Shown piece after piece: positions 1 through 7,018 of a DNA stretch of 43,601 bases (within the stretch, counting starts at the first letter, position 1; the number at the start of each line of letters is the position of its first letter). The notes beneath the pieces were generated by a model. That model was not told the origin of the DNA. It did no database searches and saw only the letters and a program-made list of their open reading frames with translations. Made by a program: the position numbers and the translations under genes. The DNA is from Cesiribacter andamanensis AMV16 (GTDB taxonomy: Bacteria; Bacteroidota; Bacteroidia; Cytophagales; Cyclobacteriaceae), in NCBI RefSeq assembly GCF_000348925.1, contig NZ_AODQ01000026.1, positions 1 through 43,601 on the forward strand, given 5' to 3'.

Positions 1-357
1 CTCAATTGCGCTTTGATTCAAAAGTTGCTCTAACGTTCTAATTCGTGGTGCATCTGCATCAAACTCATTTTGCCCGATAGAATCACTTTCAATTGGTCCC
101 TCAGCAGAGTTCCCTACCGGATTGTTCCCACTAACTTCTAGTAAAACCTGATTAGGAAGCTTCCCTATGCTTACAGAATAGTTATCATTCACCTCTGATC
201 CAGATGCCTCTTGACCTGCAAGTTGAGAACCATCTAAGGTACTTCCTTGGCTCCATTCTGATTTTAGACCCTGGATCATATTTTCTGGGACATCAAAGAG
301 TATTTCAGGGCTACTTTCTTTATTCGTATCAATATTTCTATTTGTAATTAAATTCAT
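1..357 (-). CDS. Hypothetical protein, C-terminus beyond window edge
   Basis: An open frame of 119 codons runs leftwards from an ATG at 357 off the window edge without a stop. The product starts MNLITNRNIDTNKESSPEI, is acidic and rich in Ser, Asn, Glu and Gln, and has no signal peptide or membrane segment in the visible part. I recognise no domain; the composition suggests a disordered N-terminal region. It lies in the AT-rich element downstream of the HTH gene, so it is probably element cargo or a mobilisation-associated protein, but that is inference. The upstream sequence is almost pure A/T with no clear ribosome binding site, which is usual for Bacteroidota. Confidence 0.5.
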   Translation of the reverse strand, partial: MNLITNRNIDTNKESSPEILFDVPENMIQGLKSEWSQGSTLDGSQLAGQEASGSEVNDNYSVSIGKLPNQVLLEVSGNNPVGNSAEGPIESDSIGQNEFDADAPRIRTLEQLLNQSAIE

Positions 358-532
358 TTTTGATATTATTTTTATAATTTTTTGTTTTATTTAACTAGAA
401 TGTTCATAAACTATTAAAGCATTTACCCAAGAAGCCGCTACTCCTTCAATCACCTTATTTAATGCTTATATAAGCGGTTTTAGGCAAGGGGCAGGGTATA
501 TTGCTCTAAGAAGATTACAGGATTGATTTTGG

Positions 533-612
533 CCCAATTGGTAGATAAGGCCTATTGGGTACTACTAAATGGGTTGGCAGGAATAAGTAAGGGTATTATA
601 CTACCCCTACTT
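533..612. repeat. Two small inverted repeats downstream of the HTH gene
   Basis: CCCAAT at 533-538 pairs with ATTGGG at 554-559. AAGTAAGGGTA at 585-595 pairs, with one mismatch, with TACCCCTACTT at 602-612 across a 6-base loop. The second hairpin overlaps the stop codon of the leftward HTH gene (607-609). It may be a weak terminator, though no good T-run follows on the minus strand. The rest of 358-606 shows nothing I can support. Confidence 0.3.
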
Positions 613-927
613 CATTAATGCTTTCGCAGAGAAAAATGGAGCATCTTGGGTGAGCTCAATTAAAGTTCTCCTACTGCCTGATTTAAGCCAAGCTGTAAGC
701 TCTTTCTTGGAAAAGAATAAGCGCTTCCCTTTTTTCATAAAGGGGATAGCCCTACGGTTTACCAGGCCATAGATCGTTGGCACAGCTAAGTGGAGGAATT
801 GACTTGCACCCTCTACTGTAATAATCTCTTCTTCAGGAGCATTTGTTATATTATTAACCTGGCTCTCCTTTATGAGGATCTCGAGCTGGTCTAGCCGCTT
901 CAGGATATGTTCAAATGGGTTCGACAT
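607..927 (-). CDS. Helix-turn-helix (excisionase-type, HTH_17) DNA-binding protein
   Basis: A 106-residue protein. Residues 1-25 form a short coiled helix (HILKRLDQLEILIKE). Residues about 36-90 carry the MerR/excisionase-type winged HTH: a helix in VEGASQFLHLAVPTIYGLV, then the wing strand KKGKRLFFSKKELTAWL, the signature of the HTH_17 family. Members in Bacteroidota elements sit beside integrases and act as excisionase or as regulators of excision and transfer genes. Here it lies about 90 bp downstream of the 315-residue gene and reads the same way as the integrase, which fits that role. Its start at 927 is preceded by a small dyad (GAGTGT 930-935 / ACACTC 945-950). Regulator versus directionality factor cannot be decided from sequence. 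Confidence 0.8.
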   Translation of the reverse strand: MSNPFEHILKRLDQLEILIKESQVNNITNAPEEEIITVEGASQFLHLAVPTIYGLVNRRAIPFMKKGKRLFFSKKELTAWLKSGSRRTLIELTQDAPFFSAKALMK

Positions 928-929
928 AT

Positions 930-1012
930 GAGTGTGTTTTAATTACACTCAAATATCAGGAGATGATCAGTTCCAATATTTCCCCTGGTTTTCCATGGAA
1001 CAAATGGAACAA
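930..1012. promoter_or_regulatory. Candidate operator or recombination-protein binding region upstream of the HTH gene
   Basis: The 89-bp gap between the 315-residue gene and the HTH gene holds several small symmetries: the dyad GAGTGT/ACACTC at 930-950, the 10-bp palindrome TTCCATGGAA at 991-1000, and two abutting copies of ATGGAACAA at 995-1003 and 1004-1012. Repeats of this kind are common at operators and at accessory sites for excisionase. Function is inferred only from position and symmetry. Confidence 0.35.
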
Positions 1013-1016
1013 AAAA

Positions 1017-1964
1017 TTACTGATTCAAGATCTGAATGATTATTTCTTTCTTGGCGGCTACCGGTTTTTCAAGATCTTTCTTTATAGCATTATTATCTCT
1101 GTGATTCGGATCATTTCTTTTATAAGCTTCGGTGAAGCCTTTTCTACCAAACTTGACCTTTAAATCCTCATTGATGGCATTAAATAGAGTTGATTGCTTT
1201 ATCTGAGAGCTTCCAGGCAGAAACCCCAAACTTTGCAAAGCAAGTATCGTAAGTGAGATATCATTACAAGTGTCCGCTCCAGCATAGTTACGGAGAAGCA
1301 CAGGCATTAACTTCTCTGCATGCTTTCCTAAATAATCTCTTAAAGAAGGTAGGCTCTGTTTTAAGGTGTTCTCGGATAAATGTTCAGTACTGCCTTCAGG
1401 CGCATTTGTTGGAGAACCAATAAGCCGATCATATTGGGGGTAATCATCTAAAAAAGTACTATCGTAGTCTTCTAGCAGAAGAGATATCGTCCTTTCATAG
1501 GTCTTGTGATAATCGAAGCCAAATTCTCCAATATAATCTCCTACTAGGTCCATTGTAGTGTTGAGGGATGAATAGAATGTACATAAGGTAAAGTATATGT
1601 CATCTTCCTCAATCAATTCTTCATGTGGCTTCCTCCTAACCAGCAGGTAAAGATAAGTGACATCCCTATACCCTTCATCCAGGGGGACAAGCCCTTTCAT
1701 GAAGAGGTCTCGAAAATACCTGTCGTAATTTACATTTGTGTAATAGAGGTTTTCCTTCAACTCCTCAATGAACAGCCTTGTCAACTCATCCAGGGCTAAA
1801 AAATTTACTGTACCTGGGTCAAGAGACTGCTCCGAAGAACGCACAATCCCTTTGAACGAATCTATAGCTTTCGTATGGTACTCTACCAATGCTTTTCTTT
1901 GACTGAACTTCAGCATTTCACTTAAGATTTTATTTTTTCTGGAAATTTGTGAGCAAGCCTGCAT
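1017..1964 (-). CDS. Unrecognised integrase-associated protein (315 residues)
   Basis: I do not recognise a family. With the first possible ATG (1964) the frame overlaps the integrase 3' end by 35 bases. The second Met (residue 17, 1916) leaves a 13-base gap and begins MLKFSQRKALVEYHTKAI, which looks a more natural N-terminus. The protein is soluble, acidic and predicted helical, rich in Tyr and Leu in residues 60-170. A central low-complexity linker near residues 185-205 is followed by a C-terminal helical module ending in Lys-rich sequence. It is probably co-transcribed with the integrase. Position between integrase and HTH gene recalls RteC-type regulators of Bacteroides elements, but I see no convincing RteC signature and do not assign it. 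Confidence 0.65.
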   Translation of the reverse strand: MQACSQISRKNKILSEMLKFSQRKALVEYHTKAIDSFKGIVRSSEQSLDPGTVNFLALDELTRLFIEELKENLYYTNVNYDRYFRDLFMKGLVPLDEGYRDVTYLYLLVRRKPHEELIEEDDIYFTLCTFYSSLNTTMDLVGDYIGEFGFDYHKTYERTISLLLEDYDSTFLDDYPQYDRLIGSPTNAPEGSTEHLSENTLKQSLPSLRDYLGKHAEKLMPVLLRNYAGADTCNDISLTILALQSLGFLPGSSQIKQSTLFNAINEDLKVKFGRKGFTEAYKRNDPNHRDNNAIKKDLEKPVAAKKEIIIQILNQ

Positions 1965-3153
1965 AATGTTTCTTCACATCATCCTCAAAGCTATCCAGGT
2001 AATGCTCCGTTGTCTTCAGATCATGATGCCCTAAAGATTCACTGATAAATTCGATGGGAGCACCAGATCTTTTAAGTATGGTAGAGAAGCTGTGCCTGGC
2101 TGTATAGGTGGTAACATCTTTATCTATGCCTACTGATGTAGCGATCTTCTTAACATACTTATTGATCGTCTTGGTAGCCTGCTGCACTAAAGCTCGCTCA
2201 CGTTCTGGTGTCACCCCATCGGCAAGTATTCCAAAAACATAGGCCTCTGGAAGTGCAGGAGACTTTCCCCACCTGCTTATTATTTGCAGTGCTTCAGGTG
2301 TAAGCATAGCCACAATAGGCTTGAGATTCTTGATACTGGTACGCTCTGTCTTCGCCCTAATGAAGGTTATCTTGTCTTTTCCAATATTGGAGTACTTGAG
2401 CCTGGCCACATCCTTTATATTGATCCCATTACACAGGTAGCTGAAAATCCAGAGATCCCTGCTCCAGCACTCAGTATCTGATTGAGCCTGGAAGTCCATG
2501 ATCTTTTTGATATCATCCAGCGTCAGTGCTTTCTTGATATTACGCCCAGCAGGGATCTGGTACTTTCTTTTACCAAAGGGATATGCTTGCATGTCTATTG
2601 CCCCTTTTTCTATCCCCAGGTTACAGATAGTTCTTAGTGCCCTCAGATAAATACCTACTGTGGTGAGGCTATTGCCTTCTGCTACCATCCATCGCTCATA
2701 TTCCTTTAGGAGCTCAGGAGTTACTTTATCGAAATAGAGCTTTCTGGCATGAAATGACTTCAGGGATTTTAGGCTGCAGCTGTAGCTACTGGCAGTGCCT
2801 ACCCTACCCTCCTTTGACAGCATTTTAATATAGTGATCGTAGAGCGAATAAACATCTTGCTCCACCTGTGTTTGACCCAGGTATTTTTTCTCAAAGGCAC
2901 CAAAGGTAAACTCCGGTAGATCCTTGATGATATCAGCTGCTCGTTTCTCCAATGTATTGAAGCGCAGCTGAAGTTCTTTAAACTCCTGCCTGGGCCTGCT
3001 GCCATACACCTTTTGAAAGTCCTCTTCTGTCAGATCAAACCCAGTACTGTAGTACTTGCGCTTTCTTTGATAAGTAATCCGGAGCTTTACAGGATAAGAC
3101 CCATCCTGCTTTGCCCGACGTGTATCCAGGATTATAGCTGTGGTAGTCAACAT
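1930..3153 (-). CDS. Tyrosine-type site-specific integrase
   Basis: A 407-residue recombinase that would cut and join DNA at the tRNA-Arg attachment site. Residues 1-90 form the arm-binding region typical of Bacteroidota integrases. Residues 98-190 form the SAM-like core-binding domain, and 205-390 the catalytic domain. Visible catalytic features are K268 in the beta-hairpin, R353 and H354 in YTARHSF, H376 in SLGHHD, and the nucleophile Y385 in TTEHY. The usual first catalytic Arg is replaced: the box reads SYLCNGINIKD with N242 at that position. The His of HxxR is replaced by Y350. Loss of the first Arg is known in other Bacteroidota integrases, for example IntDOT of CTnDOT, so activity is still likely. 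The start at 3153 lies about 170 bp from the tRNA fragment. Confidence 0.93.
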   Translation of the reverse strand: MLTTTAIILDTRRAKQDGSYPVKLRITYQRKRKYYSTGFDLTEEDFQKVYGSRPRQEFKELQLRFNTLEKRAADIIKDLPEFTFGAFEKKYLGQTQVEQDVYSLYDHYIKMLSKEGRVGTASSYSCSLKSLKSFHARKLYFDKVTPELLKEYERWMVAEGNSLTTVGIYLRALRTICNLGIEKGAIDMQAYPFGKRKYQIPAGRNIKKALTLDDIKKIMDFQAQSDTECWSRDLWIFSYLCNGINIKDVARLKYSNIGKDKITFIRAKTERTSIKNLKPIVAMLTPEALQIISRWGKSPALPEAYVFGILADGVTPERERALVQQATKTINKYVKKIATSVGIDKDVTTYTARHSFSTILKRSGAPIEFISESLGHHDLKTTEHYLDSFEDDVKKHYAGLLTNFQKK

Positions 3154-3320
3154 ATTACTCGTGTCTCAAATGATAGTACAAGATAAGAAATTTGCACACA
3201 ATTTGATACACAACTATAATAAATATCTGTTAGTGAGCACAAAAGATGAAGTCAAAAAATGGGCTTAAAATAGCTCTAATACGATTTTTACAAACTATAT
3301 TTTCCTAACGATAAATATAA

Positions 3321-3370
3321 ACATCTGACTACGGATCAGAAGGTTTCAGGTTTGAATCCTGACAAGGTCA
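3321..3370 (+). other. 3' half of tRNA-Arg(ACG): integration junction (att site)
   Basis: The anticodon stem TCTGA (3324-3328) and TCAGA (3336-3340) encloses the loop CTACGGA with anticodon ACG at 3331-3333. A 5-base variable region follows, then the T-arm TCAGG/CCTGA (3346-3350, 3358-3362) with loop TTTGAAT. The 3' acceptor strand is CAAGGTC (3363-3369) with discriminator A3370. A complete gene would need GACCTTG and a D-arm about 35 bases upstream; that region is A/T-rich and contains neither. So this is only the 3' part of a tRNA-Arg, left as the direct repeat of an element that recombined into the tRNA gene. CCA is not encoded. Confidence 0.85.
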
Positions 3371-3373
3371 CTC

Positions 3374-3406
3374 AAAGCCCTTTAGCGAAATGCTGAAGGG
3401 CTTTTT
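3374..3406 (+). terminator. Intrinsic terminator of the disrupted tRNA-Arg
   Basis: AAAGCCCTT (3374-3382) pairs with AAGGGCTTT (3396-3404), with extra pairs inside, and is followed by T-rich sequence. It sits 3 bases after the discriminator base of the tRNA fragment, so it is the native tRNA terminator now separated from its gene body. Confidence 0.8.
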
Positions 3407-3631
3407 CGTTTTTGCACATCGCCAAAGCCCTTTCCTCCAAAAGAAAAAGTGGCCCGGCTGCGGTAAATGACAGGCGAGCCCTTATTTTTAAGGACCGGTA
3501 CGCTGGAAGAAGCTATCGCAGGCGCCCCCCTTTATTAGCCGTACCTACAAGGGGGCAGCAGCCAGCAGAATAGCGCCAGCACGTTTTTTTCTTCCTGCTC
3601 TGCCGGCAACAGTCCTGAACCTCTCCACAGC
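3407..3631. other. Gene-free leader upstream of the amylase gene
   Basis: No gene is visible. One stem is possible: GCCCCCCTT from 3524 with AAGGGGGC at 3549-3556, loop about 16 bases. It lacks an adjacent T-run and could be a leader structure. No clear TTTG/TAnnTTTG promoter was found. Base composition changes to the GC-rich chromosomal type within this stretch. Confidence 0.35.
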
Positions 3632-5503
3632 ATGAAAAAACATTTCGCTCTTGCCAGCCTTATTGCCTTAGCAGGTGTATACTGCTGCGCGCCTGCCTCT
3701 GAACAGCAAGAAGTTATGCCTAATCCTGAACAGCAAAAAGTGGTTGTCTATCAAATTTTTACCCGCCTTTTTGGCAATACCAATACTGCCAACATCCCCT
3801 GGGGCACCCCGGAGCAAAATGGGGTGGGCAAATTCAATGATATTACTGACAAGGCCCTGGAAGAGATTCGGGCCCTGGGCGTTACCCATATCTGGTACAC
3901 CGGCGTGCCGCACCATGCCGTGATCCGCGATTATACCGCCTACGGAATCTCCAACGACGATCCGGATGTGGTAAAAGGGCGGGCCGGCTCACCCTATGCC
4001 GTAAAAGATTACTATACGGTAAACCCCGACCTGGCCGAAGACCCCGCCCGGCGCCTGGAAGAATTCAAAGCGCTGCTGGAGCGTACCCACCGGGCCGGCA
4101 TGAAAGTGCTCATCGACATTGTGCCCAACCATGTAGCCCGCCGTTACGAGGGCAAAAACAACCCGGAAGGGGTAAGTGATTTTGGGGCGAACGATGATAC
4201 TTCCGTTACCTACGCCCGCGATAATAACTTCTACTACAATCCCGGCGAATCCTTCCGGGTACCCGAGCCGCTGGATGGCTACCGGCCCCTGGGGGGCGAG
4301 GCACATCCCCTGGCCGATGGGCAGTTTGAAGAAGTGCCTGCCAAGTGGACAGGCAACGGCTCCCGCCTGGCACAACCCCATTTCCACGACTGGTACGAGA
4401 CCGTAAAAATCAATTATGGCATCCGGCCCGATGGCAGCAAGGATTTTGACGAGCTGCCCCAGGACTTTGCCGGCAAGGGCTACCAGGAGCACCAGGCCTT
4501 CTGGCAGGACAAGTCCGTGCCCGATTCCTGGAAGAAATTCCGCGATATAGCCCTGTACTGGATCGATATGGGAGTAGATGGCTTCCGCTTTGACATGGCC
4601 GAAATGGTGCCGGTAGAGTTCTGGAGCTACCTCAACTCGGCCATCAAAACCAAAAATCCTGATGCTTTTCTGCTGGCTGAAGTATACAACCCCTCGCTCT
4701 ACCGCCAGTACCTGCACATGGGCAAAATGGATTACCTCTACGATAAGGTAGAGCTGTACGATACCCTTAAAAACATCATGCAGGGCCACGGATCTACCGA
4801 TCATATCGTTCACATTCAGAATGGCCTGGCCGATATTGAGCACCACATGCTGCATTTTCTGGAAAACCACGACGAGCAGCGCATTGCCAGCCCCGATTTT
4901 GCCGGCAGCGCCCAGAAGGGCAAGCCAGCCATGGTGGTATCGGCTACCATCAGCACCTCCCCTACCCTTATTTACTTTGGGCAGGAGGTGGGCGAACCCG
5001 GCGCCGAACGGGCCGGCTTTGGCAGCCCCACCCGCACTTCCATCTTCGATTATATAGGGGTGCCCCACCACCAGCGCTGGGTAAACAACCACCAGTACGA
5101 TGGCGGCCAGTTGCGGCCGGAAGAAAAGGAGCTGCGTGATTTTTACCAGCGCCTCCTCACCTTTACCCTGAACAGCCCCGCCCTGATGGGCCGCTACCAG
5201 GAGATCCACAGCCACAACCGCGCCCATACCGAGTACTACAACGACCGCGTATTTTCCTTTGCCCGCTGGTCGGATGGCGAAAAGCTGCTGATCGTGTCTA
5301 ATTTTGATGCAGAGAATACCTTTGGCTTTGATCTTGCTTTGCCCCGGGAGCTGGTAGCGGCCTGGGGGCTCGCCGATGGGGACTATATGCTGAAGGATCA
5401 GCTGTACCAGACGGCAAGCACCCAGCTGCAGATCAGGAATGGGGAGGGCCGAACCCGGGTAACGCTGCCACCACTGGCCTCCATGATCTACCAACTGCAA
5501 TAA
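3632..5503 (+). CDS. GH13 alpha-amylase-family glycosidase, secreted or lipoprotein
   Basis: A 623-residue enzyme expected to act on alpha-glucans. The N-terminus MKKHFALASLIALAGVYC is a signal peptide, with Cys18/19 as possible but imperfect lipobox cysteines. All four GH13 regions are seen: DIVPNH (162-167), GVDGFRFDMAE with R319 and nucleophile D321, FLLAE with acid/base E350, and LENHD with transition-state D414. About 100 residues with a C-terminal beta domain follow (VFSFARWSDGEKLLIVSNFD). There is no separate carbohydrate-binding module. Specificity (amylase, neopullulanase, trehalose-type) cannot be told from the motifs. The creatininase-family gene starts 21 bases downstream, suggesting co-transcription. 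Confidence 0.92.
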   Translation: MKKHFALASLIALAGVYCCAPASEQQEVMPNPEQQKVVVYQIFTRLFGNTNTANIPWGTPEQNGVGKFNDITDKALEEIRALGVTHIWYTGVPHHAVIRDYTAYGISNDDPDVVKGRAGSPYAVKDYYTVNPDLAEDPARRLEEFKALLERTHRAGMKVLIDIVPNHVARRYEGKNNPEGVSDFGANDDTSVTYARDNNFYYNPGESFRVPEPLDGYRPLGGEAHPLADGQFEEVPAKWTGNGSRLAQPHFHDWYETVKINYGIRPDGSKDFDELPQDFAGKGYQEHQAFWQDKSVPDSWKKFRDIALYWIDMGVDGFRFDMAEMVPVEFWSYLNSAIKTKNPDAFLLAEVYNPSLYRQYLHMGKMDYLYDKVELYDTLKNIMQGHGSTDHIVHIQNGLADIEHHMLHFLENHDEQRIASPDFAGSAQKGKPAMVVSATISTSPTLIYFGQEVGEPGAERAGFGSPTRTSIFDYIGVPHHQRWVNNHQYDGGQLRPEEKELRDFYQRLLTFTLNSPALMGRYQEIHSHNRAHTEYYNDRVFSFARWSDGEKLLIVSNFDAENTFGFDLALPRELVAAWGLADGDYMLKDQLYQTASTQLQIRNGEGRTRVTLPPLASMIYQLQ

Positions 5504-5524
5504 TCAACACTATACCCTTTGCCC

Positions 5525-6286
5525 ATGCGCCCCTACCTATTGGCCGAAAGTAACTGGAAAGCGGTAAAAGAGCAGCCCATTGAGCTGGTGATACTGCCCT
5601 GGGGCGCTACCGAGGCACACAATTACCACCTCCCCTACGCCACCGACATCATCGAGGCCGATGCCATTGTCGCCGAGGCCGGACGCCTGGCCTGGGAGCA
5701 GGGGGCCAAGATCATGATCCTGCCCACCCTGCCCTTTGGCGTAAATACTGGCCAGCCCGACATTCGGCTGGACATTAACCTGAACCCCAGCACCCAGCTG
5801 GCCATCTTGCGTGATATTGTGGAGATGCTGAACCGCCAGGGCCTGCGCAAACTGCTAATCCTGAACAGCCATGGCGGCAATGATTTTAAGCCCATGCTAC
5901 GGGAGCTGGGCCTGGCCTACCCCCAGATGCTGCTGGTAAGCTGCAACTGGTTTCAGTCTGTGGATAAAAAAGCGTTCTTTAAGGCCGCCGGCGACCATGC
6001 CGATGAAATGGAAACCAGCCTGCTGCTGCACCTGCGGCCCGAGCTGGTGCTCCCCCTTGCCGAAGCCGGTGATGGGAGTGAGCGAAAATCAGTGATCAGT
6101 GGCATTCGGGAAGGCTGGGCCTGGTCTGAGCGCAAATGGTCCATGGTAACAGCCGATACCGGGGTAGGCAATCCCAAGGCGGCCACAGCCGAAAAAGGCG
6201 CCCGTTACTTTGCCGCCGTTTGCGAAAAAATGGCGCAGCTGTTTGTAGAGCTGGCCGCTGTAGACCCCGAAAAACGATATCAATAA
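5525..6286 (+). CDS. Creatininase-family metal-dependent amidohydrolase
   Basis: A cytosolic protein of 253 residues in the creatininase/MftE-like family, which hydrolyses cyclic or linear amide bonds with a two-metal centre. Metal-ligand motifs are visible: WGATEAHNYHLPYATD near residues 26-41 (Glu, His, Asp), NSHGGN near 115, and GDHADEMETS near 157. The ATG at 5525 is preferred over the in-frame TTG six bases upstream. The substrate is unknown; members include creatininase, GTP-cyclohydrolase-III-like ArfB enzymes and mycofactocin MftE. The neighbours (amylase before, LOG protein 31 bases after) do not reveal a pathway. Confidence 0.85.
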   Translation: MRPYLLAESNWKAVKEQPIELVILPWGATEAHNYHLPYATDIIEADAIVAEAGRLAWEQGAKIMILPTLPFGVNTGQPDIRLDINLNPSTQLAILRDIVEMLNRQGLRKLLILNSHGGNDFKPMLRELGLAYPQMLLVSCNWFQSVDKKAFFKAAGDHADEMETSLLLHLRPELVLPLAEAGDGSERKSVISGIREGWAWSERKWSMVTADTGVGNPKAATAEKGARYFAAVCEKMAQLFVELAAVDPEKRYQ

Positions 6287-6317
6287 TCACGTTCCCCACT
6301 AATCTCCCCTTACCCTT

Positions 6318-6905
6318 ATGCCCGTTTCTCAAGTCTGCGTATACTGTGCCTCCAGTCCTAAAATTGATCCGGCCTATTTTGAGGCCACCGATGTGCTGGC
6401 GGATGCCCTTGTTCAGGACGGTGTAAAGGTGGTATTTGGCGGTGGCGCTACCGGGCTGATGGGCCGCCTGGCCGATCGGGTGCTGGCGCTGGGCGGGCAC
6501 ATTACCGGCATCATGCCCAATTTTATGAAGGAGGTAGAATGGGCCCACAAGGGGGTGCAGCATTTTCACTTTGTGGGCGATATGCACGAGCGCAAAAAGC
6601 GCTTTCTGGACGGCACCGATGCGCTCATTGCCCTGCCCGGCGGCTGCGGCACGCTGGAAGAACTACTGGAGGCCATTACCCTCAAGCGGCTGGGCCTCTT
6701 TACCAAGCCCATCATCATCCTGAACATCAGGGGGTACTACGACCCCCTGCTGGCCATGCTGGAGCGCAGTGTGGAGGAAGGATTTATGAACCCGCAGCAC
6801 CGCCAGATGTGGACGGTGCTGGACGATCCGGCCGGCATTATTGCCGCCATAGAGGCCGCGCCTCCCTGGAGCGAAGAGGCTATCCGCTTTGCGCCAGTAC
6901 GCTGA
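6318..6905 (+). CDS. LOG-family nucleotide phosphoribohydrolase (TIGR00730)
   Basis: A 195-residue Rossmann-fold protein of the LOG / 'lysine decarboxylase-like' family. Characterised members cleave the N-glycosidic bond of purine or cytokinin-type nucleoside 5'-monophosphates. The signature PGGCGTLEE lies near residues 104-112. The N-terminal FGGGATGLMG and the segment MHERKKRFLDGTDALIALPGG match the family. Length is typical. It ends the rightward run amylase-creatininase-LOG, with gaps of 21 and 31 bases, so co-transcription is plausible. The substrate in this organism is unknown. Confidence 0.9.
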   Translation: MPVSQVCVYCASSPKIDPAYFEATDVLADALVQDGVKVVFGGGATGLMGRLADRVLALGGHITGIMPNFMKEVEWAHKGVQHFHFVGDMHERKKRFLDGTDALIALPGGCGTLEELLEAITLKRLGLFTKPIIILNIRGYYDPLLAMLERSVEEGFMNPQHRQMWTVLDDPAGIIAAIEAAPPWSEEAIRFAPVR

Positions 6906-7018
6906 GAAGGGGTCTGAAAAGGGCTGAGAAGGATCAGCTGCCCGTCTGATGAGGGTCATGGATCGAGACTTGTGGGAGCGGTATTTTTAACTATCGCAAC
7001 TCCTAACCCCCTACTGCC

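Larger units (their letters stand above)
1..3370. mobile_element. Right end of a tRNA-Arg-integrated element (left end outside window)
   Basis: This stretch carries a leftward integrase next to a 3'-half tRNA-Arg, plus an excisionase-type HTH gene and unrecognised genes. It is visibly AT-richer than the sequence from 3.6 kb on. The integrase lies at the element end abutting the tRNA fragment (3321-3370), as in genomic islands and conjugative or mobilisable elements that use a tRNA 3' end as attachment site. No mobilisation, transfer or phage structural gene is visible here, so the element class cannot be named. Confidence 0.75.

Noticed and set aside
3321-3370. A complete tRNA-Arg gene
   Set aside because: The 5' acceptor strand and D-arm are missing; only the 3' half is present.
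3989-5500. A 503-codon open frame antisense to the amylase gene
   Set aside because: It mirrors a GH13 gene with all catalytic motifs, has low-complexity Val/Gly/Ala/His composition typical of antisense frames in GC-rich DNA, and has no family signal.
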